Part shown: piece by piece, positions 26,547-35,371 of the stretch
Numbering within the stretch: position 1 is the stretch's first letter
Layout of the letters: each line of letters opens with the position of its first letter
Assembly: GCA_038532435.1 (NCBI GenBank)
Contig: JBCBAP010000003.1
Coordinates: 62,001-126,000 of the forward strand
Origin: JBCBAP01 sp038532435
GTDB taxonomy: Bacteria; Pseudomonadota; Alphaproteobacteria; Rhodobacterales; Rhodobacteraceae
Direction: 5' to 3'
Length of the DNA stretch: 64,000 nt
Made by a program: the position numbers and the translations under genes
Notes under the pieces: model-generated
Seen by the model: only the letters and a program-made list of their open reading frames with translations
What the model was told of the DNA's origin: nothing
The model's database searches: none

Positions 26547-27560
26547 TTAGTTTGCGACGAGGCCGAGTTGGCCGAGGAACTCCATGTGGCTGTCAACCAG
26601 CACACGGGCCTCCGGCGTCTTGTCAGCCCAGCCCTGCCATGCGCCCTGCGCGGCGGCACGGAATGCCTGACGGTCTTCCTGGCTCCAGTCATAGAGGGTC
26701 ACGCCCTGCTCGCGCAGTGCCGCGGCCGCCTCGGTGTTCTTCACCTCGAAGGTCAGCGCGGTCTGGAACGCGAGCTTCTGCATCGCGGTGTCGATGATGC
26801 GCTGGATATGCTCCGGCAGAGCCTCCCACGCGTCCAGACGGCACGCGAGATGGTCCGACGGCATCGAGTGGAAGCCCGGATAGTTGGTGTGCTTGACCAG
26901 ATCGTAGAGGCCGAGACCCACATTGTTGGCGAGGCCGGATGCGTCCGCCCCGTCGATGATGCCGGTCTCAAGCGCTGTGAAGATCTCGGTGAAGTCCATC
27001 ACGATGGGCTTGGCGCCCAGCGCTGCGAAGATTTCAGTCTCCAGACCCGGGGGGGAGCGGAACTTCCAGTCCTTGAAGTCGTCCGCGTTGCGGATCGGTT
27101 TGGAGGAGGCAAGGCTCTCCTGCCCGTAGATCCACCAGCCCACGAGCTTCATGTTGTAGCCGTTGTAGAGGTTGTCTGCAGCCTCGAACCCGCCATTGTA
27201 AAGCCAGCTGTACTGCTGCCAGGGGGTGTCGTAGCCGCCCATGATGTCGCCGACGAACTGGAACGCCGGGTTCTTACCGGTCTGGTAGCCGCCGCCGGTC
27301 ATGTCGCAGTCGAGGATGCCGGTCGCTGCCGCGTCGAACGTCTCCACGGACTTCACGACGGAGGACGAGTAGAACATCTCGATGGCAAGCGCGCCGTTCG
27401 ACATGGTCTGAACATCATCGACGAACTGGGCGGCGAGCTGCCCGGACACCGTTTCCGGTGCATAGTGCGTCTGGATCCGCAGAGTGTGATCCTGCGCGAT
27501 CGCGCTGGTGGCAAGCAGGGACGCGGTCGCTGCAGCCACGGCAAGGCCGAGTCTTTTCAT
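26547..27560 (-). CDS. TRAP transporter substrate-binding protein, DctP family
   Basis: This 337-residue protein has a signal peptide (residues 1 to about 22, ending SAIAQDH). The mature part has 'RIQTHYAPETVSGQLAAQF', 'DDFKDWKFRSPPGLETEIF' (conserved Arg that binds the substrate carboxylate) and 'MDFTEIFTALETGIIDGAD'. The 'PGLETEIFAALG' form resembles the TakP-like 2-oxoacid/monocarboxylate branch. It is the first gene of the long sugar-acid operon, so the ligand is probably the operon's sugar acid. Confidence 0.9.
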   Translation of the reverse strand: MKRLGLAVAAATASLLATSAIAQDHTLRIQTHYAPETVSGQLAAQFVDDVQTMSNGALAIEMFYSSSVVKSVETFDAAATGILDCDMTGGGYQTGKNPAFQFVGDIMGGYDTPWQQYSWLYNGGFEAADNLYNGYNMKLVGWWIYGQESLASSKPIRNADDFKDWKFRSPPGLETEIFAALGAKPIVMDFTEIFTALETGIIDGADASGLANNVGLGLYDLVKHTNYPGFHSMPSDHLACRLDAWEALPEHIQRIIDTAMQKLAFQTALTFEVKNTEAAAALREQGVTLYDWSQEDRQAFRAAAQGAWQGWADKTPEARVLVDSHMEFLGQLGLVAN

Positions 27561-27884
27561 GGATATCCTCCCTTGGACGGGGTGATCCGTTGCGCCACCC
27601 CTTGCTATGCGGCCGCGTTGATCGGGGCCTCTCTGATCACGCTAGCGCGAGTCCGGAAATTCAGGCAAGCGTTTTCGGTATACCAAACCGTATCCGCACA
27701 ATCCGGCTGTCGGAAACGGTTCTGGACAGGTCGAGATGCCGCCTGAACGCTCGTCGGCGTGCCGATACGCGGTGTTTTTGAGACCATCTGTGACGACAAG
27801 ATCGAAGAACCGATGGCCCCGGGCATTGCTGGGGGCGAGGACACCACTTTACGTTGAGGTTTTAACCCTACGAAGGATGCTACC
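27561..27884. promoter_or_regulatory. Divergent promoter region with palindromic GntR-type operator (27674-27686)
   Basis: This 324-base gap separates the TRAP operon (minus) from a VOC gene (plus). It contains TTCGGTATACCAA at 27674-27686, with the perfect core palindrome GGTATACC. The same 13-mer occurs 17 bases before the 2-hydroxyacid dehydrogenase start at 32660. FadR-subfamily GntR regulators bind short palindromes of this size, and an FCD-type GntR gene lies about 1 kb away. No other coding potential was seen in the gap. Confidence 0.6.
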
Positions 27885-28253
27885 GTGTTCGATCATGTGG
27901 AGTTTACCGTTTCGGACATCACAGCAGCGCGCCGGATCTACGGAGCGCTCTGCAAGGCGGCGGGCGTGCCCGAGGCGTTCTTTGATACCGAAATCAGATG
28001 TCTGGGTTATGGGGGGGAGCCGGTGATCCACCTCCTCCTGACCGAGGGTCCTGCCACCGCGCCCCCTCTGCATCTCTGCTTGGCGGTGCGGGACAAGGCG
28101 TCTGTCGATGCGGGTCACGCGGCCGCCCTCGCCGCGGGGGCGAAGGACAATGGCGCGCCGGGCTATCGCCCTGACTACAGTCCCGGCTATTATGCGGCCT
28201 TCGTCCTCGACCCGGACGGCCACAACATCGAGCTTCTGTTCCGGGAAGGCTGA
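27885..28253 (+). CDS. VOC (glyoxalase/dioxygenase) superfamily protein
   Basis: This 122-residue single-module protein starts 'FDHVEFTVSDITAARRIY' and ends with 'FVLDPDGHNIELLFRE'. The first His, the beta-strand pattern and the last Glu are the usual VOC metal ligands. It may isomerise, epimerise or lyse a small oxoacid metabolite. It is divergent from the TRAP operon and precedes a cupin gene. Function is family-level only. Confidence 0.85.
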   Translation: MFDHVEFTVSDITAARRIYGALCKAAGVPEAFFDTEIRCLGYGGEPVIHLLLTEGPATAPPLHLCLAVRDKASVDAGHAAALAAGAKDNGAPGYRPDYSPGYYAAFVLDPDGHNIELLFREG

Positions 28254-28344
28254 CGCGGGCGCGAATGATCTGACCTTTCCGGATGCACCATGGCCATGCC
28301 TTCCTATTTAAGGAAAACAGGCCCATCCCGTGAAAGGACCCCCC

Positions 28345-28701
28345 ATGCACCCGGTCAACCTCCCTGAAAAGCTCGCCCGCTTCTCCACCCACTGGGACCC
28401 GCACGTCGTCGCCGACTACAACGAGAACGACGTGATGGTCGTGAAGTTTCAGGGCGCTTTTCCCTTTCACAAGCACGACACGACCGATGATTTCTTCTAC
28501 GTACTGGAGGGGGAGATGGTGATGGATATCGAGGGCCAACCCTCACAGACCGTGCGCGCCGGAGAGCTGTTCGTTGTGCCCAGAGGCGTCGTCCACCGCC
28601 CGCGGGCGGAGCGGGAGGTGAAGGTTCTGCTCATCGAACCGAAGGGAGAGCCGAACTCAGGCGATGCCGACCGGCCCGCCGCGGCGAAGCCAAGGATCTG
28701 A
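28345..28701 (+). CDS. Small cupin-domain protein
   Basis: This 118-residue single cupin has motif 1 'FPFHKHDTTDDFFYVLEGEM' (two His, one Glu) and motif 2 'GELFVVPRGVVHRP' (His), a complete metal site. It may be a metal-binding isomerase or a stabilising accessory enzyme. The ATG at 28345 is chosen over an upstream GTG because GAAAGGA precedes it by six bases. It lies in line with the VOC and GntR genes. Confidence 0.86.
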   Translation: MHPVNLPEKLARFSTHWDPHVVADYNENDVMVVKFQGAFPFHKHDTTDDFFYVLEGEMVMDIEGQPSQTVRAGELFVVPRGVVHRPRAEREVKVLLIEPKGEPNSGDADRPAAAKPRI

Positions 28702-28745
28702 CCTCAGCCATTGCGCGACCTGCGCCGGTCAAGGATAGTTCCGCC

Positions 28746-29450
28746 ATGACGGACATGAAGCCTCCCGCCTACCAGACCTTGCCCGAGCAGATCGCAGACC
28801 GCCTGCGCCGCGCGATCCTGCACGGGGATCTGCATCCCGGTGCGACGATCCCGGAGCGGGAGACGTCGACCGAGCTCGGTGTCAGCCGTACCCCTCTGCG
28901 GGAGGCCTTGCGCATCCTCGCCAACGAAGGGCTGGTCAGTATCCGGCCCGCCCGCAGCCCCGTCGTCGCCAACCCCTCGCTGCGCGAAATCCGTGATCTT
29001 TTCGCGGTGCAGGCGGCGCTGGAGGCTCTTGCGGGCGAACAGGCGTGCCTCAACGCGACCGAGGACCAAATCGCGGAGGTTGAGACGCTGCACGAACGCA
29101 TGGTCGAGATCTCCGACCGTGCCGATCCAGTCGACTTTTTCACCACCGACATGGCGTTTCACCGGGCCATCGTGAGTGCGAGCGGCAACCAGCCGCTGAC
29201 CGAGACACATACCCAGTACAATGCCCGCCTCTGGCGTGCCCGATTCCTCACCTCGTCGGTGATCAAGGACCGAGAGCGGGTCCTCGCGCAGCATGGCGAG
29301 GTGGCGGAGGCCCTGATGCGGCGGGACGGCACGACCGTCTCCGCCACGTTGCGCGATCATCTCGATCACGGCATCCGGAACATCACCGCGATCTACCGGC
29401 GTGGCATGCGCGTGCCCGGCCAGGAACCGCGCGGCGAGGAACCGGACTAG
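28746..29450 (+). CDS. GntR-family transcriptional regulator, FadR/FCD type
   Basis: This 234-residue protein has an N-terminal winged helix-turn-helix (residues about 10-75, with 'GATIPERETSTELGVSRTPL' and 'LREALRILANEGLV') and a C-terminal FCD ligand domain. The metal/acid-binding residues are suggested by 'DFFTTDMAFHRAIV' and 'LRDHLDHGIRNI'. FCD regulators usually sense sugar acids or carboxylates. The two copies of TTCGGTATACCAA in this neighbourhood are its most likely operators. It converges with the SDR gene, overlapping by four bases. Confidence 0.88.
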   Translation: MTDMKPPAYQTLPEQIADRLRRAILHGDLHPGATIPERETSTELGVSRTPLREALRILANEGLVSIRPARSPVVANPSLREIRDLFAVQAALEALAGEQACLNATEDQIAEVETLHERMVEISDRADPVDFFTTDMAFHRAIVSASGNQPLTETHTQYNARLWRARFLTSSVIKDRERVLAQHGEVAEALMRRDGTTVSATLRDHLDHGIRNITAIYRRGMRVPGQEPRGEEPD

Positions 29451-30172
29451 TAGGTCGCGCGCCCTCCCGAAAGGTCAAAGACCGCGCCGGTCGTGAAGCT
29501 GTTCTCCGCGCTCAGGAGCCAGCCGATCATGCCCGCGACTTCCGCCACATCGACGAACCGCCCGCGGGGCACCTTTGACAGCATGTAGGCGATATGCTCT
29601 TCGGTCATCTGGTCAAAGATCGCCGTGCGCGCCGCCGCCGGGGTCACGCAGTTGACCGCGATGTCGTGGCCCGCAAGCTCCTTGCCCAGGGATTTTGTGA
29701 GGGCAATCACCCCGGCCTTGGATGCGGAGTAAGCCGACGCGTTCGGATTGCCCTCCTTGCCCGCGATGGAGGCGATGTTGACGATCCGCCCGAAGCCCCG
29801 CGCAATCATGCCCGGCACGAGGGCACGACAGCACAGGAAGGTTCCGGTCAGGTTGATATCGAGGATACGCCGCCATTCATCGACCGGGTAGTCCTGAACC
29901 GGCGCGTTGGCTCCGGCGATGCCGGCGCTCATCACCGCAAGGTCCGCCCGTGCCGCGTCAGCGGCGGCCTGCACCGCCGCGGCGTCCGTCACGTCGACCC
30001 TGGTAAACTCCGCGCCGATCGCATGGGCCGTCTCCTGCCCCAACGATCCGTCCGCGTCCCACAGCACCACCGCGGCACCCGAGGCGATCAGCCGTTCGGC
30101 AACCGCCCGGCCGATGCCCTGCGCGCCCCCGGTGACGACCGCCCGGCGGCCTTCCAGATCCAGTCGGTTCAT
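29447..30172 (-). CDS. Short-chain dehydrogenase/reductase
   Basis: This 241-residue SDR has the cofactor motif 'VTGGAQGIGRAVAERL' with an acidic residue after beta-2 ('LWDADG', favouring NAD). It has the 'IVNIASIAGKEGNPNASAYS' active-site region with Tyr in 'YSASKAGV', and 'VTPAAARTAI'. The start at 30172 has GGAGGAATG upstream; the longer frame has no support. It is divergent from the FAH hydrolase gene. It probably oxidises a sugar-acid hydroxyl in the same catabolic set. Confidence 0.87.
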   Translation of the reverse strand: MNRLDLEGRRAVVTGGAQGIGRAVAERLIASGAAVVLWDADGSLGQETAHAIGAEFTRVDVTDAAAVQAAADAARADLAVMSAGIAGANAPVQDYPVDEWRRILDINLTGTFLCCRALVPGMIARGFGRIVNIASIAGKEGNPNASAYSASKAGVIALTKSLGKELAGHDIAVNCVTPAAARTAIFDQMTEEHIAYMLSKVPRGRFVDVAEVAGMIGWLLSAENSFTTGAVFDLSGGRATY

Positions 30173-30300
30173 CCCGCATTCCTCCCTGTCTGCCAGGAAG
30201 CGTAGAAGCAGACCCGCGATCATGGCAAGCGGCCATGGGAAGGCTTGCGAGGCAGCCCCGCTCGGGGCACAGTCCCGCCAACGAAACGGGAGGACTGAAG

Positions 30301-31149
30301 ATGAAGTTGGTGCGATTTGGAGTGAAGGGGGCCGAACGGCCCGGTGCCATCGATGCAACAGGCGTGCTGCGGGACCTGAGCGGTGTGACCGCGGACTATC
30401 ACGGCTGCAACGTCTCGCTCGAAGCACTGGCGACCCTGCGTGACATCGACCTGACCACCCTGCCCGCGGTGGAGGGGGATGTGCGCTACGGGGCGTGCCT
30501 TGCGACCGTGCCGAACTTCTTCTGCGTGGGCCTGAACTACGTCAACCACGCCAAAGAAAGCGGGATGGACATCCCGAAGGAGCCGATCCTCTTTTCGAAG
30601 GCGACCTCCTCCCTCTCCGGCCCCTTCGATCCGGTGGTGATCCCCAAGGGATCGACAAAGACGGACTGGGAAGTGGAACTCGGCGTCGTGATCGGCACCC
30701 GCACGTCCTATGTGAGCGAAGCCGAGGCGCTCGGCTGTGTTGCGGGATACTGCACGATCAATGACGTGAGCGAGCGTCACTTCCAGGCGGACCGGGGCGG
30801 CCAGTGGATCAAGGGAAAGTCCGCGGACACGTTCGGCCCCATCGGCCCCTACCTGGTCACCGCGGACGAGGTTCCCGATCCCCAGGCGTTGCAGGTCACC
30901 ATGACCCTGAACGGGGAGGTGCAGCAGAACTCCAACACCTCCGACATGATCTTCTCCGTCGCTCATATCATCAGCTACATGTCCCAGTTCATGGTGCTGC
31001 AGCCCGGTGATATCATTGCCACCGGCACGCCGGAGGGCGTGGGCATGGGCCAGTCGCCCCAGCGTTTCGTTGCGCCCGGCGACGTGATGGAGATCGAGGT
31101 CGCGGGCCTTGGACGGCAACGGCAGGACGCCGTGGCCTACTCGGGCTGA
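30301..31149 (+). CDS. Fumarylacetoacetate hydrolase (FAH) family protein
   Basis: This 282-residue protein has an N-terminal FAH domain, then 'FFCVGLNYVNHAKESG', 'DWEVELGVVIGTRTSYV' (metal ligands Glu and others), 'GKSADTFGPIGPYLVTADEV' and 'GDIIATGTPEGVGMG'. Close relatives are annotated as ureidoglycolate lyase, 2,4-diketo-3-deoxy-L-fuconate hydrolase or acylpyruvase. In a sugar-acid context, cleavage of a 2,4-diketo-3-deoxy acid is the best guess and would fit an SDR that makes such an acid. GGGAGGA precedes the ATG. Confidence 0.86.
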   Translation: MKLVRFGVKGAERPGAIDATGVLRDLSGVTADYHGCNVSLEALATLRDIDLTTLPAVEGDVRYGACLATVPNFFCVGLNYVNHAKESGMDIPKEPILFSKATSSLSGPFDPVVIPKGSTKTDWEVELGVVIGTRTSYVSEAEALGCVAGYCTINDVSERHFQADRGGQWIKGKSADTFGPIGPYLVTADEVPDPQALQVTMTLNGEVQQNSNTSDMIFSVAHIISYMSQFMVLQPGDIIATGTPEGVGMGQSPQRFVAPGDVMEIEVAGLGRQRQDAVAYSG

Positions 31150-31162
31150 AGGGAGACACGCC

Positions 31163-31516
31163 ATGGCTTACGTAGACGGGTTCGTTGCAGCGGTTCCTGC
31201 CGCGAACAGGGAAGCCTATCTCGCCCATGCGCAGGCAACCGCGCTGGTCTTCAAGGATCATGGCGCAACGCGGGTAGTCGATTGCTGGGCGGACGACGTG
31301 CCCGCCGGGGAAGTCACATCCATGCCGATGGCGGTGAAGTGCAAGGACGACGAGGTCGTCGCCTTCGCCTGGATCGAATGGCCATCGAAGGAGGCGCGCG
31401 ACGCAGGCATGGAAAAGGTGTTCGCCGATCCCCGCATGCAGCCGGACGAAGCGCCAATGCCCTTCGATGGCAAGCGGCTGATCTACGGCGGGTTCACAAT
31501 CATCGCCGACAGCTGA
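31163..31516 (+). CDS. DUF1428 family protein
   Basis: This 117-residue protein begins 'AYVDGFVAAVPAANREAYLA' and contains 'VAFAWIEWPSKEARDAGMEK' and 'FDGKRLIYGGFTII'. This is the conserved pattern of DUF1428 (a dimeric alpha/beta-barrel fold). Function is unknown. It starts 13 bases after the FAH gene with GGGAGA upstream, so it is co-transcribed. Confidence 0.85.
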   Translation: MAYVDGFVAAVPAANREAYLAHAQATALVFKDHGATRVVDCWADDVPAGEVTSMPMAVKCKDDEVVAFAWIEWPSKEARDAGMEKVFADPRMQPDEAPMPFDGKRLIYGGFTIIADS

Positions 31517-31523
31517 GCATGGC

Positions 31524-31547
31524 ACCCGCGCCCGTTCCGGCGCGGGT
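31524..31547 (+). terminator. Hairpin terminator after the DUF1428 gene
   Basis: ACCCGCGCC (31524-31532) pairs perfectly with GGCGCGGGT (31539-31547) around a 6-base loop, beginning eight bases after the DUF1428 stop. No T-tract follows, but the placement at the end of a plus-strand unit in a convergent gap supports termination. Confidence 0.65.
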
Positions 31548-31669
31548 CACAGTCGGTGCTCACCGTTCGCGGGCGCCGCTCCCACTCCAAACCACTCTTC
31601 CACCGCGTGTAGCAGGCCGGAAAACCCAGCCCGCTCGCGCAGCGCCTGCACTGGGCGCGGGAGGGGTGG

Positions 31670-31705
31670 GGGGTCGGGCTGTCCGGCGGCGCAGCCCCGG
31701 ACCCC
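31670..31705 (-). terminator. GC-rich inverted repeat downstream of the 2-hydroxyacid dehydrogenase gene
   Basis: GGGGTC (31670-31675) pairs with GACCCC (31700-31705), with further pairing inside the loop (GTCCGG with CCGGAC, GGCTG with CAGCC). It begins eight bases past the minus-strand stop at 31713 and is followed by a G-rich run on the plus strand. This is a probable terminator for the minus-strand gene. Confidence 0.5.
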
Positions 31706-31712
31706 GCCACCG

Positions 31713-32660
31713 TCAATTGACCCGGGTCAGAAGCGCGCGGCCCTCCGCCTGGGCGATGAGGTTGTCGATCATCAGCTGGCCCATCGCCTTGCGCGTCTCC
31801 ACCGTTCCGGAAGCCTGATGGGGCTGCAGGAGAACGGTGTCGAGCGCCTTGAACCGCGGATCGAAGTCCGGCTCGGCCGCGAAAACATCGAGCGCTGCCC
31901 CGCCGAGCCGCCCGCTCTCGAGCGCATTGAGCATCGCGGGTTCATCGATCGTCGATCCGCGGGAGATGTTCACGAGCACCCCGTCCGGCCCCAGCGCGTC
32001 GATCATCTCGCCGTTCACCAGGCCCACGGTCCCGGCTCCGCCCGCGAGCGCGACGACGAGGAAGTCCGCGTCGCGGGCCAGCGCCACCGGATCGGGCTCG
32101 TGCCGCCAGGCCTCCGCGCCCGGTTTCGGTGCACGGGACCAGTAGGAGATGTCCATCTCGAAGGCGGCAAGACGCAGCGCGATCGCGTGGCCGATGCGGC
32201 CTAGCCCCATGATCCCCACCCGCTTGCCGAACATCCGCCGCTGGAGCGGGAACGCGCCGTCCGACCAGGCCCCAGTCCGCGCGTGGGCCTCCGCCCCGAC
32301 GATGCCCCGGCAATGTGCGATCAGCATGCCCACCGCGAGGTCCGCCACATCCCCGCTCAGCACATCCGGCGTATTGGTGACGGCGATCCCGCGGGAGGCC
32401 GCGGCGTCCACGTCAATCGCATCATAGCCGACGCCGTAGTTGGCGATCAGCTCCAGCTTCGGAAACAGATCCATGTACGCCCCGCCAAGCGGTGCGTGCC
32501 CCTTGAGACCGATCAGCGTGATCCCGTTGCGCACCCCCTCATCGAGACTCGCCGGGTCCGCTCCACCATCCAAATGGTGCACGGTGAACCGCGGCGCGAT
32601 CAGGTCGAGATCCCAGGGTTCATGGGTGCCGATGAGCAGGAGATGGGGGGTCGCGGTCAT
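31713..32660 (-). CDS. D-isomer specific 2-hydroxyacid dehydrogenase (glyoxylate/hydroxypyruvate reductase-like)
   Basis: This 315-residue protein has the NAD motif 'VGIMGLGRIGHAIALRL' and 'NISRGSTIDEPAMLNALESG' (catalytic Arg/Glu region). The dyad His is in 'LLQPHQASGT'. The fold and lengths match GhrB/hydroxypyruvate reductases. It probably interconverts a 2-oxoacid and a D-2-hydroxyacid from the neighbouring sugar-acid pathway. The ATG at 32660 is preferred over an upstream in-frame start because the upstream part would run through the operator-like box. Confidence 0.88.
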   Translation of the reverse strand: MTATPHLLLIGTHEPWDLDLIAPRFTVHHLDGGADPASLDEGVRNGITLIGLKGHAPLGGAYMDLFPKLELIANYGVGYDAIDVDAAASRGIAVTNTPDVLSGDVADLAVGMLIAHCRGIVGAEAHARTGAWSDGAFPLQRRMFGKRVGIMGLGRIGHAIALRLAAFEMDISYWSRAPKPGAEAWRHEPDPVALARDADFLVVALAGGAGTVGLVNGEMIDALGPDGVLVNISRGSTIDEPAMLNALESGRLGGAALDVFAAEPDFDPRFKALDTVLLQPHQASGTVETRKAMGQLMIDNLIAQAEGRALLTRVN

Positions 32661-32676
32661 GGGAAAGGTCCTTCGG

Positions 32677-32689
32677 TTCGGTATACCAA
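32677..32689. promoter_or_regulatory. Second copy of the palindromic GntR-type box
   Basis: TTCGGTATACCAA lies 17 bases upstream of the dehydrogenase ATG. It is identical over 13 bases to the box at 27674-27686 ahead of the TRAP operon. The core GGTATACC is self-complementary. A position this close to the start fits a repressor site over the promoter or leader. Confidence 0.6.
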
Positions 32690-32777
32690 GGCGCAATAGC
32701 ACAGCACACGCGCCCTGTCCCGCCCTAGCGTCACCTTGATTTCGACCCTGGCAAAGCAGGCGTGCCGCACGCCTCCG

Positions 32778-33191
32778 TCAGACCCGGGCGAAGACGAAAC
32801 CGCCCCATATCAGGGCAAGCGCGAGACCGCCCCAAAGCGGGGTTCCCATGACCCCCAGCCATCCCAGGAAGATGAAGGCTGAACCGAGCAGCGTGATGAA
32901 AAGACGGTCCCCCCGCGTCGTCTCCAACCCCAGCGCGCCCTGCCGCGGGGCCCCGCCCGGGCGGCGCCATTCCAGCAGGCCCATGGTCGCGATGCACAGA
33001 AAGACGAAGACGAAGAAGGCCGCCGTCGGCCAGGTCCACGCCATCCACTTCAGCGCGTCGAGCGGTCCCGCAGGTGGCGGCGGGGCGCCCCAGCCGCCCG
33101 TTGCGGGTGCAGGCTCCGGCACGGGCTGGAGCAGATACCACACCAGCGCGGCAAGCACAGCCAGCACCGCAATGACCAGCACCCTGCGCAT
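32778..33191 (-). CDS. glpU: DUF2160 small membrane protein of glycerol-type ABC transporter operons
   Basis: This 137-residue protein has an N-terminal hydrophobic helix (residues 4-21), a Pro-rich linker (about 22-43), and three further membrane helices including 'WTWPTAAFFVFVFLCIATMG' and 'LFITLLGSAFIFLGWLG'. DUF2160 proteins are a known accessory of the GlpSTPQV glycerol importer. The start overlaps the glpQ stop (TGATG), and the longer upstream frame is antisense noise. It is the last gene of the operon; its precise role is unknown. Confidence 0.82.
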   Translation of the reverse strand: MRRVLVIAVLAVLAALVWYLLQPVPEPAPATGGWGAPPPPAGPLDALKWMAWTWPTAAFFVFVFLCIATMGLLEWRRPGGAPRQGALGLETTRGDRLFITLLGSAFIFLGWLGVMGTPLWGGLALALIWGGFVFARV

Positions 33192-33988
33192 CAGACCCTC
33201 CCCAGGGCGAAGCCCTTGGCGATGTAGTTGCGCACGAAGTAGATCACGATCGCGCCCGGCACGATCGTCAGACAGCCCGCAGCCGCCAGCAGACCCAGCT
33301 CGTAGCCGGAACTCGACGCGGTCTTCGTCATCGTCGCAGCGATCGGCTTCGCCTCGACCGCCGTCAGCGTCTTGGCCAGCAGCAGCTCCACCCACGAAAA
33401 CATGAAGCAGAAGAACGCCGCGACCCCGATCCCCGACGCGATGTTCGGCACGAAGATCGTGGTGAAAAACCGCGGGAAACTATAGCCGTCCACATACGCC
33501 GTCTCGTCGAGTTCCTTGGGCACACCGGACATGAACCCTTCGAGGATCCAGACCGCGAGCGGGATGTTGAAGAGGCAATGGGCAAGCGCCACGGCGATGT
33601 GCGTGTCAAAGAGCCCCACTGCCGAGTAGAGCTGGAAGAACGGCAACGCAAAGACCGCCGGCGGCGCCATCCGGTTCGTCAGCAGCCAGAAGAACAGATG
33701 CTTGTCCCCCAAAAACCGGTAGCGGGAGAAAGCGTAGGCCGCAGGCAGGGCAACAGCGACCGAAATCACCGTGTTCAAGGACACATAGATGATCGAGTTG
33801 ATGTAGCCCCAGTACCAGGTTGGATCCGTGAAGATCACCCGGTAATTCTCCAGCGTGAACTGCTGGGGATAGGGGGAGAACCCGCCGAGGATCTCGTTCG
33901 TCGTCTTGAACGACATATTGAGCAGCCAGTAGATCGGCAGCATCAGGAAGAGGATGTAAAGGGCGGGAACGAACCGTGCTAGCCGCAT
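33191..33988 (-). CDS. glpQ: Glycerol-type ABC transporter permease GlpQ
   Basis: This 265-residue inner-membrane permease of the MalG type has six predicted helices. The EAA loop is at about residues 165-185 ('GVPKELDETAYVDGYSFPRF', with the conserved E-x-A-x-x-D-G). It pairs with the second permease (35372-36232) to form the translocation channel. It starts 31 bases after the unusual inserted gene ends, whereas the two permease genes would be expected to be adjacent. Confidence 0.87.
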   Translation of the reverse strand: MRLARFVPALYILFLMLPIYWLLNMSFKTTNEILGGFSPYPQQFTLENYRVIFTDPTWYWGYINSIIYVSLNTVISVAVALPAAYAFSRYRFLGDKHLFFWLLTNRMAPPAVFALPFFQLYSAVGLFDTHIAVALAHCLFNIPLAVWILEGFMSGVPKELDETAYVDGYSFPRFFTTIFVPNIASGIGVAAFFCFMFSWVELLLAKTLTAVEAKPIAATMTKTASSSGYELGLLAAAGCLTIVPGAIVIYFVRNYIAKGFALGRV

Positions 33989-34019
33989 GCCTGCCTCCCT
34001 TCGATGTCACACAGGCCGG

Positions 34020-35371
34020 TCATCCTGTCCCTCCCGTATTTGCATCGCCGCCGGAACCGGTGCCGGTATTGAAGTCACGCAGGTAGTCGGGCAGGCTGCC
34101 GTCGTCCTCGCCCATCAGATCGTCGAGTTCGTCCTCCAGAGTCTTTTCAGTGTTCGGGACCGGATTTTCGCTCCCCGGCACCTGAACACCAGCGAACATC
34201 GCTTCGACGTCGAGTTCCTCATCCCCGAACATGCTGTCGAGATCGATCTCCTCGGACTTCGCTTGCTTTTCCTCACCGCCCCCCATGGCGGGGAGGTTTG
34301 CGAACATTGCCATCAGATCGTCCAAGCCCATCGCATCCGCGCTCGACTTTCCGGAGCCGCTCGGATTTTCACGGTATTTCACCGCAATCCGCGCCAGATC
34401 GAGCGCCTGCGCATGCGCGCCGACCCCCCCACGCAGAACCGCATCGACCGGGAAGGCCACCCTGTGATCGCGCGACGGAGGCTTCTCCATCAGCGCCATG
34501 CGGTCAGCGGTCTCCCTTCGGACGGCGTTAAGAACGTCCATATTCCGGCTCCGGATCGCGTGATACTGGCTGTAAACCATCCACTCCTCCCGAGAGGTCG
34601 GCGATCCCTCCGCCGGCAAACCGATGGCTAAAGTAGGTCCGCTCTTTGCCGTTTTGTCATAGAGCGCACGCTGTGGCGCCAGCGTGGGATCCCGGCTCTC
34701 GAACAGCACGCAGGCCTGTTCCGCATAGGCGACGGCCGCGTCGTCGCTCGGATCAAGGCTGCTTGCCATCACCATCATCTTGCTGACGGTGGTCTTTTGC
34801 GCCTCCTCTTCCCCGTCGCCGGTCGTCTTGCTCAGATGCTGATAGCCGACGACAGGGTTCGCGCGCCCGGCATCCCGCAGAGCCTGGATAAACAGCTCGG
34901 CAAAGTTGGGAAGCAGGGAGTCCGCCCCGGTCATGCAGGCCCGCAGGTCGATCGTACCCCGGTGCTCCTTGGGCCAGCCCCGCTCCATCAGCATCTGCAC
35001 CAGATCGTAGGGTGTGATGCCCCCCATGAGCATGGGCGAAAGGTTGGGCATGCCCCCCAGATCCTCCACCGGCTTGGTCATGCTGTGGTACCCGTGGCTG
35101 ACGATGTTGAGCGTTTCGTCGGGTTTGAGCGCACTGAGCGCCGCGCTTGCGATATCGAAATCCGCATCCGTGCTGCGTTCGATATGCTGGGCGGCCTCGG
35201 TGATGACGCTGTCCGCATTGATCGTCACGGTCATGCGCTGCAGCGGTCCCCTTGCCGAGAGGCCCCGTAACTGGTGCACCCGAGGCGACCGGTCCGCGAG
35301 CTCCTGCAGCGGGGTGAACCGCCCCGCGGGCACGGCCCCTGTCCGCGCGTCGGTTGCGGGGATGGCGACCT

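Noticed and set aside
28283..28320. Imperfect palindrome TTCCTATTTAAGGAA before the cupin gene as an operator
   Set aside because: It is a single short AT-rich palindrome with no second copy and no matching regulator motif, so it is not listed as a site.
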